Shown: positions 5,922 through 13,741 of the stretch, piece after piece
How the letters are laid out: every line of letters begins with the position of its first letter
Numbering within the stretch: position 1 is the stretch's first letter
Origin: Gallionella sp.
GTDB taxonomy: Bacteria > Pseudomonadota > Gammaproteobacteria > Burkholderiales > Gallionellaceae
Length of the DNA: 45,920 bases
Direction of reading: 5' to 3'
NCBI GenBank assembly: GCA_030645535.1
Contig: JAUSNM010000065.1
Coordinates: 1-45,920, forward strand
Notes under the pieces: generated by a model
Databases searched by the model: none
What the model saw: only the letters and a program-made list of their open reading frames with translations
Told to the model about the DNA's origin: nothing
Program-made: the position numbers and the translations under genes

Positions 5922-6749
5922 ATGAAAAAGATATTGATTCTATTGATAACTTGTCTGTTTTTGACCACGGCTGCCTGTGCCAGTGAGCTCGAAATTATCA
6001 ATCTCAAGCATCGCAATGCCGAGGAATTGATACCCATCATCCGGCCTTTGCTGGACAAGGATGAAATGGTCAGCGGCATGAATTACCAGCTCATCCTGCG
6101 CGCATCACCGCGCAACATCTCGCAGATCAAGCGCTTGCTGGAAGGCATCGATACGCTGCCGCGCCGTCTGAAAATCACCGTGATGCAGAATGTCGACAGC
6201 GATACGGTCGCCCGCCTGACGGAGATTTCCGGCAGCGTCGGCGTGGGCAATGCGCGCATCAGCGCACCGGGCAGCACAGGGCGGGACGGCCTGAATGCCC
6301 GGATAATCAGCACCCGTTCGCTCGAAGATGATAAAAAGACCCAGCAGCTGCAAGTGCTCGAAGGCAACCGCGCGCTGGTGAAGAGCGGTCAGAGCGTGCC
6401 GGTTCCGCAGCGTCAGGTGGTGCAAAATGCCTGGGGCACGCAGGTAATCGAAACGACCCAGTACCGGGATGTATCCAGCGGCTTCTATGTGCTGCCGCGC
6501 ATCCACGGCGACACGGTGACGCTGGAGATCAGCGCACAGAACGACTCGTTAGCCCCGAACCAGAGCAACTATCCGGTGACCCGGATACAAAACACCTCGA
6601 GCATCGTATCAGGCCGTCTGGGCGAGTGGATCAATGTCGGCGGCGGCGGGCAGCAAAGCAGTACGGACAATTCAACCATCACCACGCGCAGCACCTCCCG
6701 GCTGAATGAAGAGCGTAATGTGCTGATCAAGGTGGAAGAGGTTAATTAG
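5922..6749 (+). CDS. short secretin-related protein (type II/III secretion system domain)
   Basis: A 275-residue protein with signal peptide MKKILILLITCLFLTTAACA and a good AAGGAG site. Residues 22-75 (LEIINLKHRNAEELIPIIRPLL and LILRASPRNISQIKRLLEGI) match the N1/N3-type ring domain of secretins. Residues about 140-275 carry beta-rich sequence with VKSGQSVPVP, SGFYVLPRI and GDTVTLEIS, reminiscent of the secretin core. It is much shorter than real secretins (400-700 residues), so it may be an accessory periplasmic or outer-membrane protein rather than a full pore. No other secretion or pilus genes flank it. Its stop overlaps the convergent hemerythrin gene by 4 bp. Confidence 0.8.
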   Translation: MKKILILLITCLFLTTAACASELEIINLKHRNAEELIPIIRPLLDKDEMVSGMNYQLILRASPRNISQIKRLLEGIDTLPRRLKITVMQNVDSDTVARLTEISGSVGVGNARISAPGSTGRDGLNARIISTRSLEDDKKTQQLQVLEGNRALVKSGQSVPVPQRQVVQNAWGTQVIETTQYRDVSSGFYVLPRIHGDTVTLEISAQNDSLAPNQSNYPVTRIQNTSSIVSGRLGEWINVGGGGQQSSTDNSTITTRSTSRLNEERNVLIKVEEVN

Positions 6750-7288
6750 CCTCCGGCTGATTCCGGGAATTTAGCGCCGCGCCGCTCAGCCATTTTTCTG
6801 CCGATTAAGGCGACCTGTTGCGGGCTGAGCAGGGTTGCTGCCATCGGCAGCAGTTCTGCGTTTTCAACGTTGATGTGTGCGGTATAGCTTTTGATGAATT
6901 TTTCGCTCCGGGCGGCTTCAAGCTTGACCTCCTTGCCTTCGGCGAGTCGAGCCAGCACCGGGCGCAACGCATCCCAGGCACAGAGCATGATCACATGATC
7001 GGCCAGCAGCCGCTCAAGCAGGGTCGCATCGACACCGGGGCAGCTGCGCAGGGCAGGGAACAGGTTCTCCTCTTCATCCTGATGATGGAACTGTCCTGCC
7101 GTATCGAAATAGCGCAGGATGCCCTGTGCCGCCTGCTGAACCTGCGCGTCACATCCGTTGTTGGTCAGGTGTGCCGCCAGTTTTTTCAGCGTGTCGCATT
7201 GCCGCAAGATCTTTTCGTGGCAGGCGCGCAACATTTGCAGCGGATCATCGAAGCTCGGTGCTGCCTGGGCGGATGGCAAAGAAATCAT
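6746..7288 (-). CDS. hemerythrin-domain protein 1
   Basis: A 180-residue four-helix protein with the hemerythrin HHE pattern. HEKI in helix 1, FHHQDEEENLFPAL in helix 2, LLADHVIM in helix 3 and YTAHINVENAELLPMA in helix 4 supply the His/Glu ligands of a di-iron site. Related proteins bind O2 or NO or repair iron-sulphur clusters under nitrosative stress. It is last in a minus-strand operon (DUF2249, polytopic protein, SirB2-like, this gene), 7 bp after the SirB2-like gene, which supports a role in NO or oxygen sensing or storage. The exact ligand is unknown. Confidence 0.9.
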   Translation of the reverse strand: MISLPSAQAAPSFDDPLQMLRACHEKILRQCDTLKKLAAHLTNNGCDAQVQQAAQGILRYFDTAGQFHHQDEEENLFPALRSCPGVDATLLERLLADHVIMLCAWDALRPVLARLAEGKEVKLEAARSEKFIKSYTAHINVENAELLPMAATLLSPQQVALIGRKMAERRGAKFPESAGG

Positions 7289-7295
7289 ATTTTTC

Positions 7296-7673
7296 TCAAT
7301 TTATGAAGGGCTTGTGGTTGATCGCGACCAGCACGATATAGCCGAACACCGCTTGCGCGGCCAGCCAGAAAAAAATGCGTACGGTCTTGTTCCGGGCGTA
7401 TTTCAGCGCGATCGAACCCAGTACGATATACAGCAGCAGCGCCAAAAATTTAGCGGTCAGCCAGGCGTCGACGAACGGGTATTGTTCGATGCTATACGCC
7501 AGCGCAATGGCGGAGATCAGCAGCAGCGTGTCGACGATGTGCGGCGCTATCCTGACCCAGCGCTGCCGCATAAGGCCTGAGCCATTCAGGCTCCAGATGC
7601 CGCGCAGGAAAAACAGCGCGTAGCTGATGGCGGCGCAAGACATGTGCAACGATTTAAGAATAAGGAAACTCAT
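7296..7673 (-). CDS. SirB2-like small membrane protein
   Basis: A 125-residue protein with four hydrophobic helices. MSFLILKSLHMSCAAISYALFFLRGIW, PHIVDTLLLISAIALAY and the basic C-terminal part are typical of the SirB2 family of inner-membrane proteins, whose biochemical role is not established. The start overlaps the stop of the upstream polytopic gene by 4 bp (ATGA), so the two are translationally coupled. In this operon it probably serves a membrane step of nitrosative-stress defence; that is inference from context. Confidence 0.85.
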   Translation of the reverse strand: MSFLILKSLHMSCAAISYALFFLRGIWSLNGSGLMRQRWVRIAPHIVDTLLLISAIALAYSIEQYPFVDAWLTAKFLALLLYIVLGSIALKYARNKTVRIFFWLAAQAVFGYIVLVAINHKPFIN

Positions 7674-8947
7674 GTTGAGGCGACCAGTTTTTTAAGCGTG
7701 CGCCGGTAAACCGCGATGCCGGTGTACAGCGCGAAACACAGCAGCACGCCTTCTGACGCTAATCCGATTGCAAACAGCCGGATCGCCGCCGTCCAGACGG
7801 ATGACAGCAATGCCGCCAGGAGGGTGGCAATATGCAGCCATAAATGTCGCCACATCCAGGCTTCCGGGATGATTTGTTTCATGTTGGGCACGCCTTTTTT
7901 GATGCCGCCGCGAAACAGGTGGAACCAGACCAGAAACGGCACGATTTTGTACAGCATGCCGTGGATCACGGACAGCGCGAAACCCAGTATGAAAACCGAA
8001 ACGGATAGCGTCCTGAAATGTGCAGGGGATGGACTTAGCAACGCTGCCGCTGATAACAGTGCGGCGCACAGCAGCGAGATCATGCCGAGCCGGAAAAAAC
8101 TCAGCGTGGCATCCGCAACCCGGCGGCGGCGCCGGCTTTGCAGCCAGAGCGTGGTCAGCGCGAATACGACTGCCAAAACCCAGAGCAAACTCTCGGCAAA
8201 ATAGCTCAGTGCCGGAGCATTCAGCCATATTGAGCAAAGGTATAGCAGCAGGGAGGTGAACAGGGCAGGGGGCAGGGCGGATGCCAGCCTGTGCGGATAG
8301 TTCGGCGTGAGCTGGAACATCGGCACGACCTGATACGACACGCCGATAATCAGCAGCGTGACCCAGCCGCCCAGTGCCAGACTGATGTGCGCGGCCGCCA
8401 GTTTTGCATAATCCAGCTGCATGCCTGTCGCATAGCCGCGTGCCAGCAATGCACCCAGTATGACGGCAACGGTGAGTGCCAGGACGGACAGCAGCAGCGC
8501 GGTTTTGCTGGCAGTTTTGGCAGGGGCGCGGGACAGCGAGATCAGGCTCGCAGCGATGAACACCACAAAACCGAATCCCAGCAGCACCCAGGCAAGATTG
8601 AGCAGCGCCGGCGCGCCTTGCAGAAAACCTGCCGACAACGACAGCGTGCCTGCGATCAGCGGCAACAAGGTGAGCCAGGCTATCTGCCTGGAGGCCGGCA
8701 TAGGGCTGCCGATCACCACGGGCAGGATTTGTTGCATCGCACCTTGCATGATCATCCCGATAAAACCGATCGTGATGCAGTGCGTGGCGGCAAGCAGCGC
8801 GGGGGAATGCGCGTCGACAAACGGGTTCGTGTCGTATATTGCGATGATCAGCGCGGCCAGCAGCAGAAACAGCGGGGCGATGGCGAAGAAGCGCAGCGGC
8901 ACTGCAATCGGCGGCGCCTGTTCGGTGCTGAGCGAGGCGGTCTTCAC
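7670..8947 (-). CDS. polytopic membrane protein of the NnrS/heme-copper-oxidase-like type
   Basis: A 425-residue protein with roughly 12 hydrophobic segments. Histidines sit inside or at membrane ends in conserved-looking settings: LLAATHCITIGFIGMIMQGA, AAAHISLALGGWVTLLIIG and VIHGMLYKIVPFLVWFHLF. This pattern recalls NnrS and subunit I of the heme-copper/NO-reductase superfamily, which bind haem through membrane histidines. I cannot confirm either without a profile search. It overlaps both neighbours by 4 bp (DUF2249 before, SirB2-like after), so the four genes form one tightly coupled operon. The neighbouring hemerythrin and NsrR genes suggest a role in NO tolerance. Confidence 0.7.
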   Translation of the reverse strand: MKTASLSTEQAPPIAVPLRFFAIAPLFLLLAALIIAIYDTNPFVDAHSPALLAATHCITIGFIGMIMQGAMQQILPVVIGSPMPASRQIAWLTLLPLIAGTLSLSAGFLQGAPALLNLAWVLLGFGFVVFIAASLISLSRAPAKTASKTALLLSVLALTVAVILGALLARGYATGMQLDYAKLAAAHISLALGGWVTLLIIGVSYQVVPMFQLTPNYPHRLASALPPALFTSLLLYLCSIWLNAPALSYFAESLLWVLAVVFALTTLWLQSRRRRRVADATLSFFRLGMISLLCAALLSAAALLSPSPAHFRTLSVSVFILGFALSVIHGMLYKIVPFLVWFHLFRGGIKKGVPNMKQIIPEAWMWRHLWLHIATLLAALLSSVWTAAIRLFAIGLASEGVLLCFALYTGIAVYRRTLKKLVAST

Positions 8948-9159
8948 GCCGGCCGTCCGATCAGAATTGCAAAATTGCCATCCGCCAATGCGCTGGTCTG
9001 CCAGATAAAACCATTGTCACGCAGCACTTCGTAGAGCGGATAGGGTTCGCGGTGTATCAGCACGCGCAAACCGCTACCGGCGGGCAGCGTTTGCAGCGCC
9101 TGCATGATCTGCTCGAAAGGCTCGGGGGGCGGCAGGCCGCGTACATCCAGTTCAGTCAT
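8944..9159 (-). CDS. DUF2249 (TusA-like fold) protein 1
   Basis: A 71-residue protein of the DUF2249 family. It begins MTELDVRGLPPPEPFEQIM, giving the beta-alpha start shared with TusA-like proteins, and continues GSGLRVLIHREPYPLYEVL and GNFAILIG. DUF2249 proteins commonly accompany hemerythrin and nitrite/NO-related genes, but their function is undetermined. It is first in the minus-strand operon and overlaps the next gene by 4 bp. A repeat element occupies the DNA immediately upstream, so the operon promoter must lie in or beyond that element. Confidence 0.85.
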   Translation of the reverse strand: MTELDVRGLPPPEPFEQIMQALQTLPAGSGLRVLIHREPYPLYEVLRDNGFIWQTSALADGNFAILIGRPA

Positions 9160-9183
9160 TTTGGAATTGTCAGTTTAAAATTA

Positions 9184-9310
9184 TCACGCGGAGACGCGGA
9201 GAAAACCAAATACTAAAATCATTAATCCCATTAATCCCATTAATCCCATTAATACTCACTCTGTTTTTTATTGTTTTGAATTGCTTCGCGTACTCCGCGC
9301 CTCCGCGTGA
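9184..9310. repeat. MITE-like element with doubled-word inverted repeats (CGCGGAGA type)
   Basis: TCACGCGGAGACGCGGAG (9184-9201) is matched by CTCCGCGCCTCCGCGTGA (9293-9310); 17 of 18 positions pair. Each arm is itself a doubled word (CGCGGAGA CGCGGAG). Inside are three perfect and one partial copies of ATTAATCCC (9221-9256). It sits between two minus-strand genes. Confidence 0.85.
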
Positions 9311-9325
9311 GACTGTTTTTTTTGG

Positions 9326-9757
9326 TTAAATTGCCTGCATGCGGATGAGAACTGCTTCCCGTGCTGCTGCCAGAACGCGATCTGCCAAGGGATAGAGAAT
9401 CTGCTCTTCCTTGAGATTATGCTGCTGCATCACGATCAGCAGTGTTTCGGACAGGCCGCCGTATTCTTTGCTGTCCTTGTCTGCCAAAGCGTTCGCCATC
9501 TGTTCGATCAACTCGTTCATCTGCGCGTGTTCCATGCGCATCACCTGCACGGGGCCTGCCGGGCCGCCCGCCTCCAGCAGGGCAGGAAACAGCACTTCTT
9601 CCTCCATCCGGAAATGATGTTCCATGTCCTGGCGGAAGGTACTGAAGGCTGATTCAGCCTGGCTCCAGTTGCTGTGAAGCGCAGCTTCCTCGGCGATGGC
9701 GAAGGCTTCGTCGCAGGCTTTGTGGTCGGTGCTCATGTATCCGGCAAGAGTGGTCAT
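9326..9757 (-). CDS. hemerythrin-domain protein 2
   Basis: A 143-residue single-domain hemerythrin. STDHKACDE, FRQDMEHHFRMEEEVLFPAL, RMEHAQMNELIEQM and MQQHNLKEEQILYPLAD supply the expected His/Glu ligands of a di-iron centre. The start at 9757 (MTTLAGYMSTDHK) is preferred over the longer frame from 9802, because the extra residues precede the family's usual N-terminus and would overlap the palindrome at 9798-9840. It is divergent from the DUF2249-HPP-nsrR-nnrS operon, with the palindrome between them, so shared NO-responsive control is plausible. Confidence 0.9.
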   Translation of the reverse strand: MTTLAGYMSTDHKACDEAFAIAEEAALHSNWSQAESAFSTFRQDMEHHFRMEEEVLFPALLEAGGPAGPVQVMRMEHAQMNELIEQMANALADKDSKEYGGLSETLLIVMQQHNLKEEQILYPLADRVLAAAREAVLIRMQAI

Positions 9758-9797
9758 AACGCTACCTTCGGTTAGTGATGCGATTAGTTCAAGCATG

Positions 9798-9840
9798 CGC
9801 ATAATATAACATGCATAATCCGTACATGTTATATTATGCG
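9798..9840. promoter_or_regulatory. long perfect palindrome in a divergent promoter region, candidate operator
   Basis: CGCATAATATAACATG (9798-9813) is repeated in perfect inverted form as CATGTTATATTATGCG (9825-9840) around an 11-nt spacer. It lies between the hemerythrin gene (start 9757, minus) and the DUF2249 gene (start 9903, plus). AACATGCATAAT at its inner left edge loosely resembles an NsrR half-site, and nsrR is encoded in the plus operon. The arms also contain TATATTAT, which could serve as -10 elements. Binding is not shown. Confidence 0.6.
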
Positions 9841-9902
9841 AGCTATGTTCATCGTCGCACAGATTTTACCTGTCTCAATTTAATCAATTCCGGGAATCCA
9901 AC

Positions 9903-10163
9903 ATGACACACAACTGCGCCAATACCATCTCTTTTGACTTATGCTATCCCTTCGATGCGCGCGGGGTTGCCAAGCGTTTCCGCCATGCGGCTATTTTCGG
10001 TGCGCTCGATTCCCTGAATCCGGGCGAGACCATGAGTTTCGTCAACGATCACGATCCGCTGCCGCTGCTGTCCCAATTAACGCAGCGTTACGGCGATGGG
10101 ATTGAGATTAATTACGTTTCCCGCGAACCGGGTCAGATTGCGATAAACTTCAAACGTATCTGA
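9903..10163 (+). CDS. DUF2249 protein 2
   Basis: An 86-residue DUF2249 protein. FDLCYPFDARGVAKRFRHAAIFGALDSLNPGETMSFVNDHDPLPLLSQL shows the family's (F/L)D-x-R-G and G-E-x-M-x-F-x-N-D-H-D-P-x-P-L motifs, followed by IEINYVSREPGQIAINF. It opens the plus-strand operon and is followed 35 bp later by the HPP gene. Related proteins are fused or linked to hemerythrins; function is unknown but the setting points to nitrosative stress. Confidence 0.88.
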   Translation: MTHNCANTISFDLCYPFDARGVAKRFRHAAIFGALDSLNPGETMSFVNDHDPLPLLSQLTQRYGDGIEINYVSREPGQIAINFKRI

Positions 10164-10198
10164 TTTCCCTTTAACTTTTCCGCGTGATCGGTGCAGAC

Positions 10199-11128
10199 AT
10201 GAGTTTTATCAAAATGCTGGGCGTGGGGGCCGATGCCACCGGTCACACCGAGAAAGTCATCTCGGTAGTCGGTGGCTTCATCGGCATATCGCTGACCATG
10301 TGGGTCAGCGGGCATTATCTCGGTCTACAAGGCGCGGCGCTGCTGGTGGCTTCGATGGGGGCATCGGCGGTATTGCTGTTCGCCGTGCCAAACGGGCCGT
10401 TATCGCAACCCTGGCCGTTGCTTGGCGGTCATGTGTTCTCCGCCCTGATCGGCGTTGCCTGCGCACAGGGTATTGATAACCTGCTGATTGCAGCCCCGCT
10501 GGCGGTAGGACTGGCGATAGGCGCGATGTATTATCTGCGTTGCATACACCCGCCGGGCGGTGCGACCGCCATTACCGCTGTGATCGGCGGTTCGCAAGTG
10601 CATGCGCTGGGCTTCCAGTACGTGCTGACCCCGGTGTTGCTCAATGCCGTCATCATGCTGGTAGCGGCTGTTCTTGTGAACTATGCTTTTCCGTGGCGTC
10701 GTTATCCTGCCGGTTTGAGAAAGGTACCCGCTGCCAGGCCGGTGCAGCGTGTCGATAACTTTAATCAGTTGAATCACGCTGACTTTGCCTATGCGCTGAA
10801 CGAAACGGGTTCTTATGTCGACGTCCGAGAAGAAGATCTGGCTAAAATTTACCGGCTAGCCGTCAAGCATGCCTGGCAAATATCCGATCAGCCTGAGCAA
10901 GTCACCGTCGGGCTTTATTACAGCAACGGTGAGATGGGGGCTGACTTGTCGGTGCGCAAGGTCATCTCCATGGGTGAGGCGGGCGGGGAAGTGACTTATG
11001 AAATCGTGGCCGGAGACGGGGCGGGTGAGGTAACAACAGCCACGCTGGCCGATTTTACCACCTGGCAGCGCTATGAAGTGATATTCAAAAACGGCGAATG
11101 GCATCGTATAAGACAGGCCACGATATAA
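10199..11128 (+). CDS. HPP family membrane protein
   Basis: A 309-residue protein with five or so membrane segments in the first 170 residues and the family signature CIHPPGGATAITAVIGG. HPP-domain proteins are integral membrane proteins; some plant and cyanobacterial members transport nitrite, which fits this cluster. The C-terminal 130 residues are soluble and of unknown fold (DFAYALNETGSYVDVREEDL and on). The ATG at 10199 starts the usual MSFIKMLG-type N-terminus; an upstream GTG at 10184 is possible. It stops 9 bp before nsrR. Confidence 0.85.
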   Translation: MSFIKMLGVGADATGHTEKVISVVGGFIGISLTMWVSGHYLGLQGAALLVASMGASAVLLFAVPNGPLSQPWPLLGGHVFSALIGVACAQGIDNLLIAAPLAVGLAIGAMYYLRCIHPPGGATAITAVIGGSQVHALGFQYVLTPVLLNAVIMLVAAVLVNYAFPWRRYPAGLRKVPAARPVQRVDNFNQLNHADFAYALNETGSYVDVREEDLAKIYRLAVKHAWQISDQPEQVTVGLYYSNGEMGADLSVRKVISMGEAGGEVTYEIVAGDGAGEVTTATLADFTTWQRYEVIFKNGEWHRIRQATI

Positions 11129-11137
11129 AAGACGAAC

Positions 11138-11629
11138 ATGAAACTGACCCAATATTCAGATCTAGGTTTGAGACTGCTGATGTACCTGGCGCACCGTTAT
11201 GGCGAGCCGGTGACGATACAGGAGGCGTGCGACAGGTTCGCGGTTTCCAAGAACCACATGGTCAAGATATCCCATCAGCTGACCCGTGAAGGTTTAATTT
11301 TAAGCACGCGGGGTCGTAATGGCGGGGTGCGCCTGGCTCGCCTGCCGGAAACGATTACCGTAGAAGATGCACTGCGTGCCACCGAAGATAATTTTGAACT
11401 GGTCGAGTGCTTCAATGCAGCTCAGAGCCGGTGTGTGATTTCAGGTGATTGCAATTTGAGCGGGGTGCTCGACGCGGCACTCGGCGCGTTCTTTTCGGTG
11501 CTGCGGCAAACCTCGCTGGCTGATCTGGTTGTAAACGGCAACGCGCTGGAAAAAGCGTTGCTGCCCCAGACTGTCAAAATATCCATCACCCCGCGCGCGA
11601 GGGTCAAGCCGGCTCCCGGCGAAAAATAA
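11138..11629 (+). CDS. nsrR: NO-sensing transcriptional repressor NsrR (Rrf2 family)
   Basis: A 163-residue Rrf2-family regulator. MKLTQYSDLGLRLLMYLA is the Rrf2 winged-helix start, with the recognition helix near VSKNHMVKISHQL and the wing around STRGRNGGVRLA. Cysteines at 91, 99 and 105 (ECFNAAQSRCVISGDC) match the three Fe-S ligands of NsrR, whose cluster reacts with NO to release DNA. It lies in the middle of the NO-related operon upstream of nnrS, so autoregulation and control of the divergent genes through the palindrome at 9798 are plausible inferences. Confidence 0.93.
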   Translation: MKLTQYSDLGLRLLMYLAHRYGEPVTIQEACDRFAVSKNHMVKISHQLTREGLILSTRGRNGGVRLARLPETITVEDALRATEDNFELVECFNAAQSRCVISGDCNLSGVLDAALGAFFSVLRQTSLADLVVNGNALEKALLPQTVKISITPRARVKPAPGEK

Positions 11630-11645
11630 ACGTTCTGCAAAGATT

Positions 11646-12800
11646 ATGAAATCATCCGCACTCTGGCTGTTGGGCTTCCGCCCGTTTTTTGCACTGGCAA
11701 TGCTGGCAGGCATCGTGCTGCCGATGCTGTGGGCGCTGGTTTATTCCGGGACTATTGCCGCGCCGACAACTTCTTTCGCCAGCGTGCAATGGCATGCACA
11801 CGAGATGTTCTTCGGCTTCGGCTGGGCGGTGCTGGGCGGCTTCCTGCTGACAGCCAGTAAAAACTGGGTCAAGGTGCGCGGCTACCATGGTTACGCGCTG
11901 ATGTTCCTGGTCGCCGCCTGGCTGCTCGAACGCGCCGGCATGTGGTTCGAAGGCGTCTTGCCTGCACTGTTGTTCCGGTTTTCAAACAACCTGTTTCTGG
12001 GTTCCATCGTCGCGATGCTGGTGTGGACGCTGGCGCGCAACCGCGACAAGGATTTTTACCGCGACAATTACTTCTTTCTGCTGATTCTGCCGATGTTCCT
12101 GGTAGCCAAAAACCTGTTGCTGAGCGCGGTTTACTTCCAGGAAGGTGCGGTCATGGCGGTGGGTTTGTTTCGGATGGCTTTTCTGGTGATGCTGGAGCGT
12201 ACCGTATCCCAGTTCATGAAGGGTGCGTTCAGGGTTGAAATACTGAATAATCAGGCACTTAACAAGGCGATCAAACTGCTTGGTTTGTCGCTGGTATTTT
12301 CAGGGTTCATGCCGCCCGTGCTGGCAGGAACCATTGCCTTGCTTGCAGCGATGCTGCTGATGGTGCGTTTCGCTTTCTGGAAACCTCAGCTTGCGCTGCG
12401 CAGGCTGGACATCGGCATCATGTATATCGGTTATCTGGCGATCGTCGCGCAACTGCTGATTGAATTTTTCAGGCTGACGATGTACCCGCAATGGCCGGTC
12501 TCCTTGTCCATCCATGTGTTCACCTTCGGTGCGATCGGGCTGATTATTCCCGCGATGTTGATCAGGATCACCAAAGGGCACACCGGAAGAAAGGTTGTGT
12601 TCGACTCAATCGATAAACTGGTTTTGTGGGTGATGATGTTAGCGTTCGTGTTCCGCCTCATCGCGCCGCTGCTCGATTCAGCCGGCTACACGCGCTGGAT
12701 ATTCCTCGCCGCAGTCTGCTGGTTAGTCAGCTTCGCGCTGCTCGCCTGGCGTTATATTCCGTTTTTGTTGCAGCCGAGAATTGACGGCAAGGAAACCTGA
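11646..12800 (+). CDS. nnrS: NnrS family haem/copper membrane protein
   Basis: A 384-residue protein with about 12 hydrophobic segments. Family features are LLGFRPFFALAMLAGI at the start, SVQWHAHEMFFGFGWAVLGGFLLTA, and SIHVFTFGAIGLIIPAMLIRITKGHTGR with histidines likely to bind haem. NnrS proteins protect against nitrosative stress and are usually under NsrR or NnrR control. It begins 16 bp after nsrR and ends the plus operon, converging on msrA with a 15-bp gap. Confidence 0.95.
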   Translation: MKSSALWLLGFRPFFALAMLAGIVLPMLWALVYSGTIAAPTTSFASVQWHAHEMFFGFGWAVLGGFLLTASKNWVKVRGYHGYALMFLVAAWLLERAGMWFEGVLPALLFRFSNNLFLGSIVAMLVWTLARNRDKDFYRDNYFFLLILPMFLVAKNLLLSAVYFQEGAVMAVGLFRMAFLVMLERTVSQFMKGAFRVEILNNQALNKAIKLLGLSLVFSGFMPPVLAGTIALLAAMLLMVRFAFWKPQLALRRLDIGIMYIGYLAIVAQLLIEFFRLTMYPQWPVSLSIHVFTFGAIGLIIPAMLIRITKGHTGRKVVFDSIDKLVLWVMMLAFVFRLIAPLLDSAGYTRWIFLAAVCWLVSFALLAWRYIPFLLQPRIDGKET

Positions 12801-12815
12801 CAGGGCAGGCTTGAA

Positions 12816-13391
12816 CTACTCGCCCAGATTGTGGCGCCTGATGTAGTGGCAGGTATAGCCGGCAGGATGCTTGACCAGATACTGCTGGTGGTATTCCTCG
12901 GCGCGGAAAAATTCCCTGAACGGCACCACTTCTGTGACGACAGGCGCCCTCCAGTCGCCGGAGGCATCCACGGTTTTGATGACGTCAAGCGCCGTGCGAT
13001 GCTGTTCTTCGTTTAGATAAAAAATCGCTGAACGGTATTGCGTGCCGGTGTCGTTGCCCTGCTTGTCGCGGGTGGTCGGGTTGTGCATGCGGAAGAACTC
13101 GAACAGAAGATGCCGGTAGGTGAGTATTGACGGGTTGAACACGACTTTGAGCGATTCGGCATGCCCCGTCCGTCCTGTTTTAACCTGTTCATACACTGCG
13201 TTGGGTGTGTCGCCGCCGGTATAGCCGACCTCGGTTTCGAGCACACCGGGGATTTGCCGCACCAGCTCTTCCATGCCCCAGAAGCAGCCGCCGGCAAGGT
13301 AGGCGGTTTGTGGTTTTGATGAATCAGTCATGGCGGCTCCGTTGGTCGTGAAGGGAAACAGTGCGGCGAGTAACAAAATAATAAATTTCAT
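12816..13391 (-). CDS. msrA: peptide methionine sulfoxide reductase MsrA with signal peptide
   Basis: A 191-residue MsrA. The signal peptide MKFIILLLAALFPFTTNGAA precedes the catalytic AYLAGGCFWGMEE (Cys 36). Conserved GYTGG, YEQVKTGRTGHAE and RDKQGNDTGTQYRSAIFY follow. It reduces S-methionine sulfoxide in proteins; the signal peptide places it in the periplasm, less common than the cytoplasmic form. The ATG at 13391 is used rather than the upstream TTG. Its upstream DNA is the smpB tail-repeat region, and tail copy A ends 23 bp before its start codon. Confidence 0.95.
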   Translation of the reverse strand: MKFIILLLAALFPFTTNGAAMTDSSKPQTAYLAGGCFWGMEELVRQIPGVLETEVGYTGGDTPNAVYEQVKTGRTGHAESLKVVFNPSILTYRHLLFEFFRMHNPTTRDKQGNDTGTQYRSAIFYLNEEQHRTALDVIKTVDASGDWRAPVVTEVVPFREFFRAEEYHQQYLVKHPAGYTCHYIRRHNLGE

Positions 13392-13413
13392 CTGAAGTCC
13401 CGTCAAAAGCGCG

Positions 13414-13479
13414 TTAGCGCCGTTTCATGGCCTGCGCTGCTTCGCGTTTAGAATCTTTTTCCTTTTCGGTTGCGCGCTT
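13414..13479 (-). pseudogene. detached smpB 3'-end copy A
   Basis: Twenty-one codons plus TAA encode [19 protein letters not shown] then RR, the C-terminal tail of SmpB with two codons (Lys-Glu) missing near the end. Apart from that gap every difference from copies B, C and D is synonymous. CAAGCGCG at its start is mirrored after the stop as CGCGCTTTTG. Its codons (CGC, GCG, ACC) look more like the surrounding genes than the AGA-containing copies B and D. Confidence 0.85.
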
Positions 13480-13480
13480 G

Positions 13481-13531
13481 GGGGCAAGTCACATATTCCA
13501 ATATTGGATTATGTGACAAGAGTTTTGCCCC
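13481..13531. repeat. palindromic spacer 1 of the smpB tail array
   Basis: A 51-bp imperfect palindrome has outer arms GGGGCAA and TTGCCCC, middle arms GTCACATA and TATGTGAC, and centre CCAATATTGG. It is identical to 13742-13792; identity extends 9 bp on each side to give 69 identical bp. It could fold as a hairpin in RNA or single-stranded DNA. Confidence 0.9.
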
Positions 13532-13543
13532 ACAAGAGAGTCA

Positions 13544-13615
13544 CTAGCGACGCTCCTTTTTCATTGCCTGTGCAGCTTCACGCTTTGAGTCCTTCTCTTT
13601 CTCAGTGGCTCTCTT
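13544..13615 (-). pseudogene. detached smpB 3'-end copy B
   Basis: Twenty-three codons plus TAG encode exactly the same tail as the attached copy D. Ten nucleotide differences separate B from D and all are third-position synonymous. The copy is bracketed by ACAAGAGAGTCACT (13532-13545) and AGTGGCTCTCTTGT (13604-13617), which pair as 14-bp inverted repeats with one mismatch. No start codon serves it, so it is not expressed as a separate protein. Confidence 0.9.
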
Positions 13616-13668
13616 GTAGCTTAGCCTTCTTGAATGATTGTGTAAGGTTGCGCTGCAAGCGCGTATTC

Positions 13669-13740
13669 CTACCTTCGTTCTTTTTTCATTGCCTGCGCAG
13701 CTTCGCGCTTGGAATCTTTTTCCTTTTCGGTAGCGCGCTT
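13669..13740 (-). pseudogene. detached smpB 3'-end copy C
   Basis: Twenty-three codons plus TAG again encode the full SmpB tail, from [11 protein letters not shown] to AMKKERR. It is close to copy A in codon choice and differs from D by synonymous changes in most codons. Inverted repeats bracket it: CAAGCGCG...CTACC on the left of the plus strand and GGTAGCGCGCTTG on the right. Confidence 0.9.
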
Positions 13741-13741
13741 G

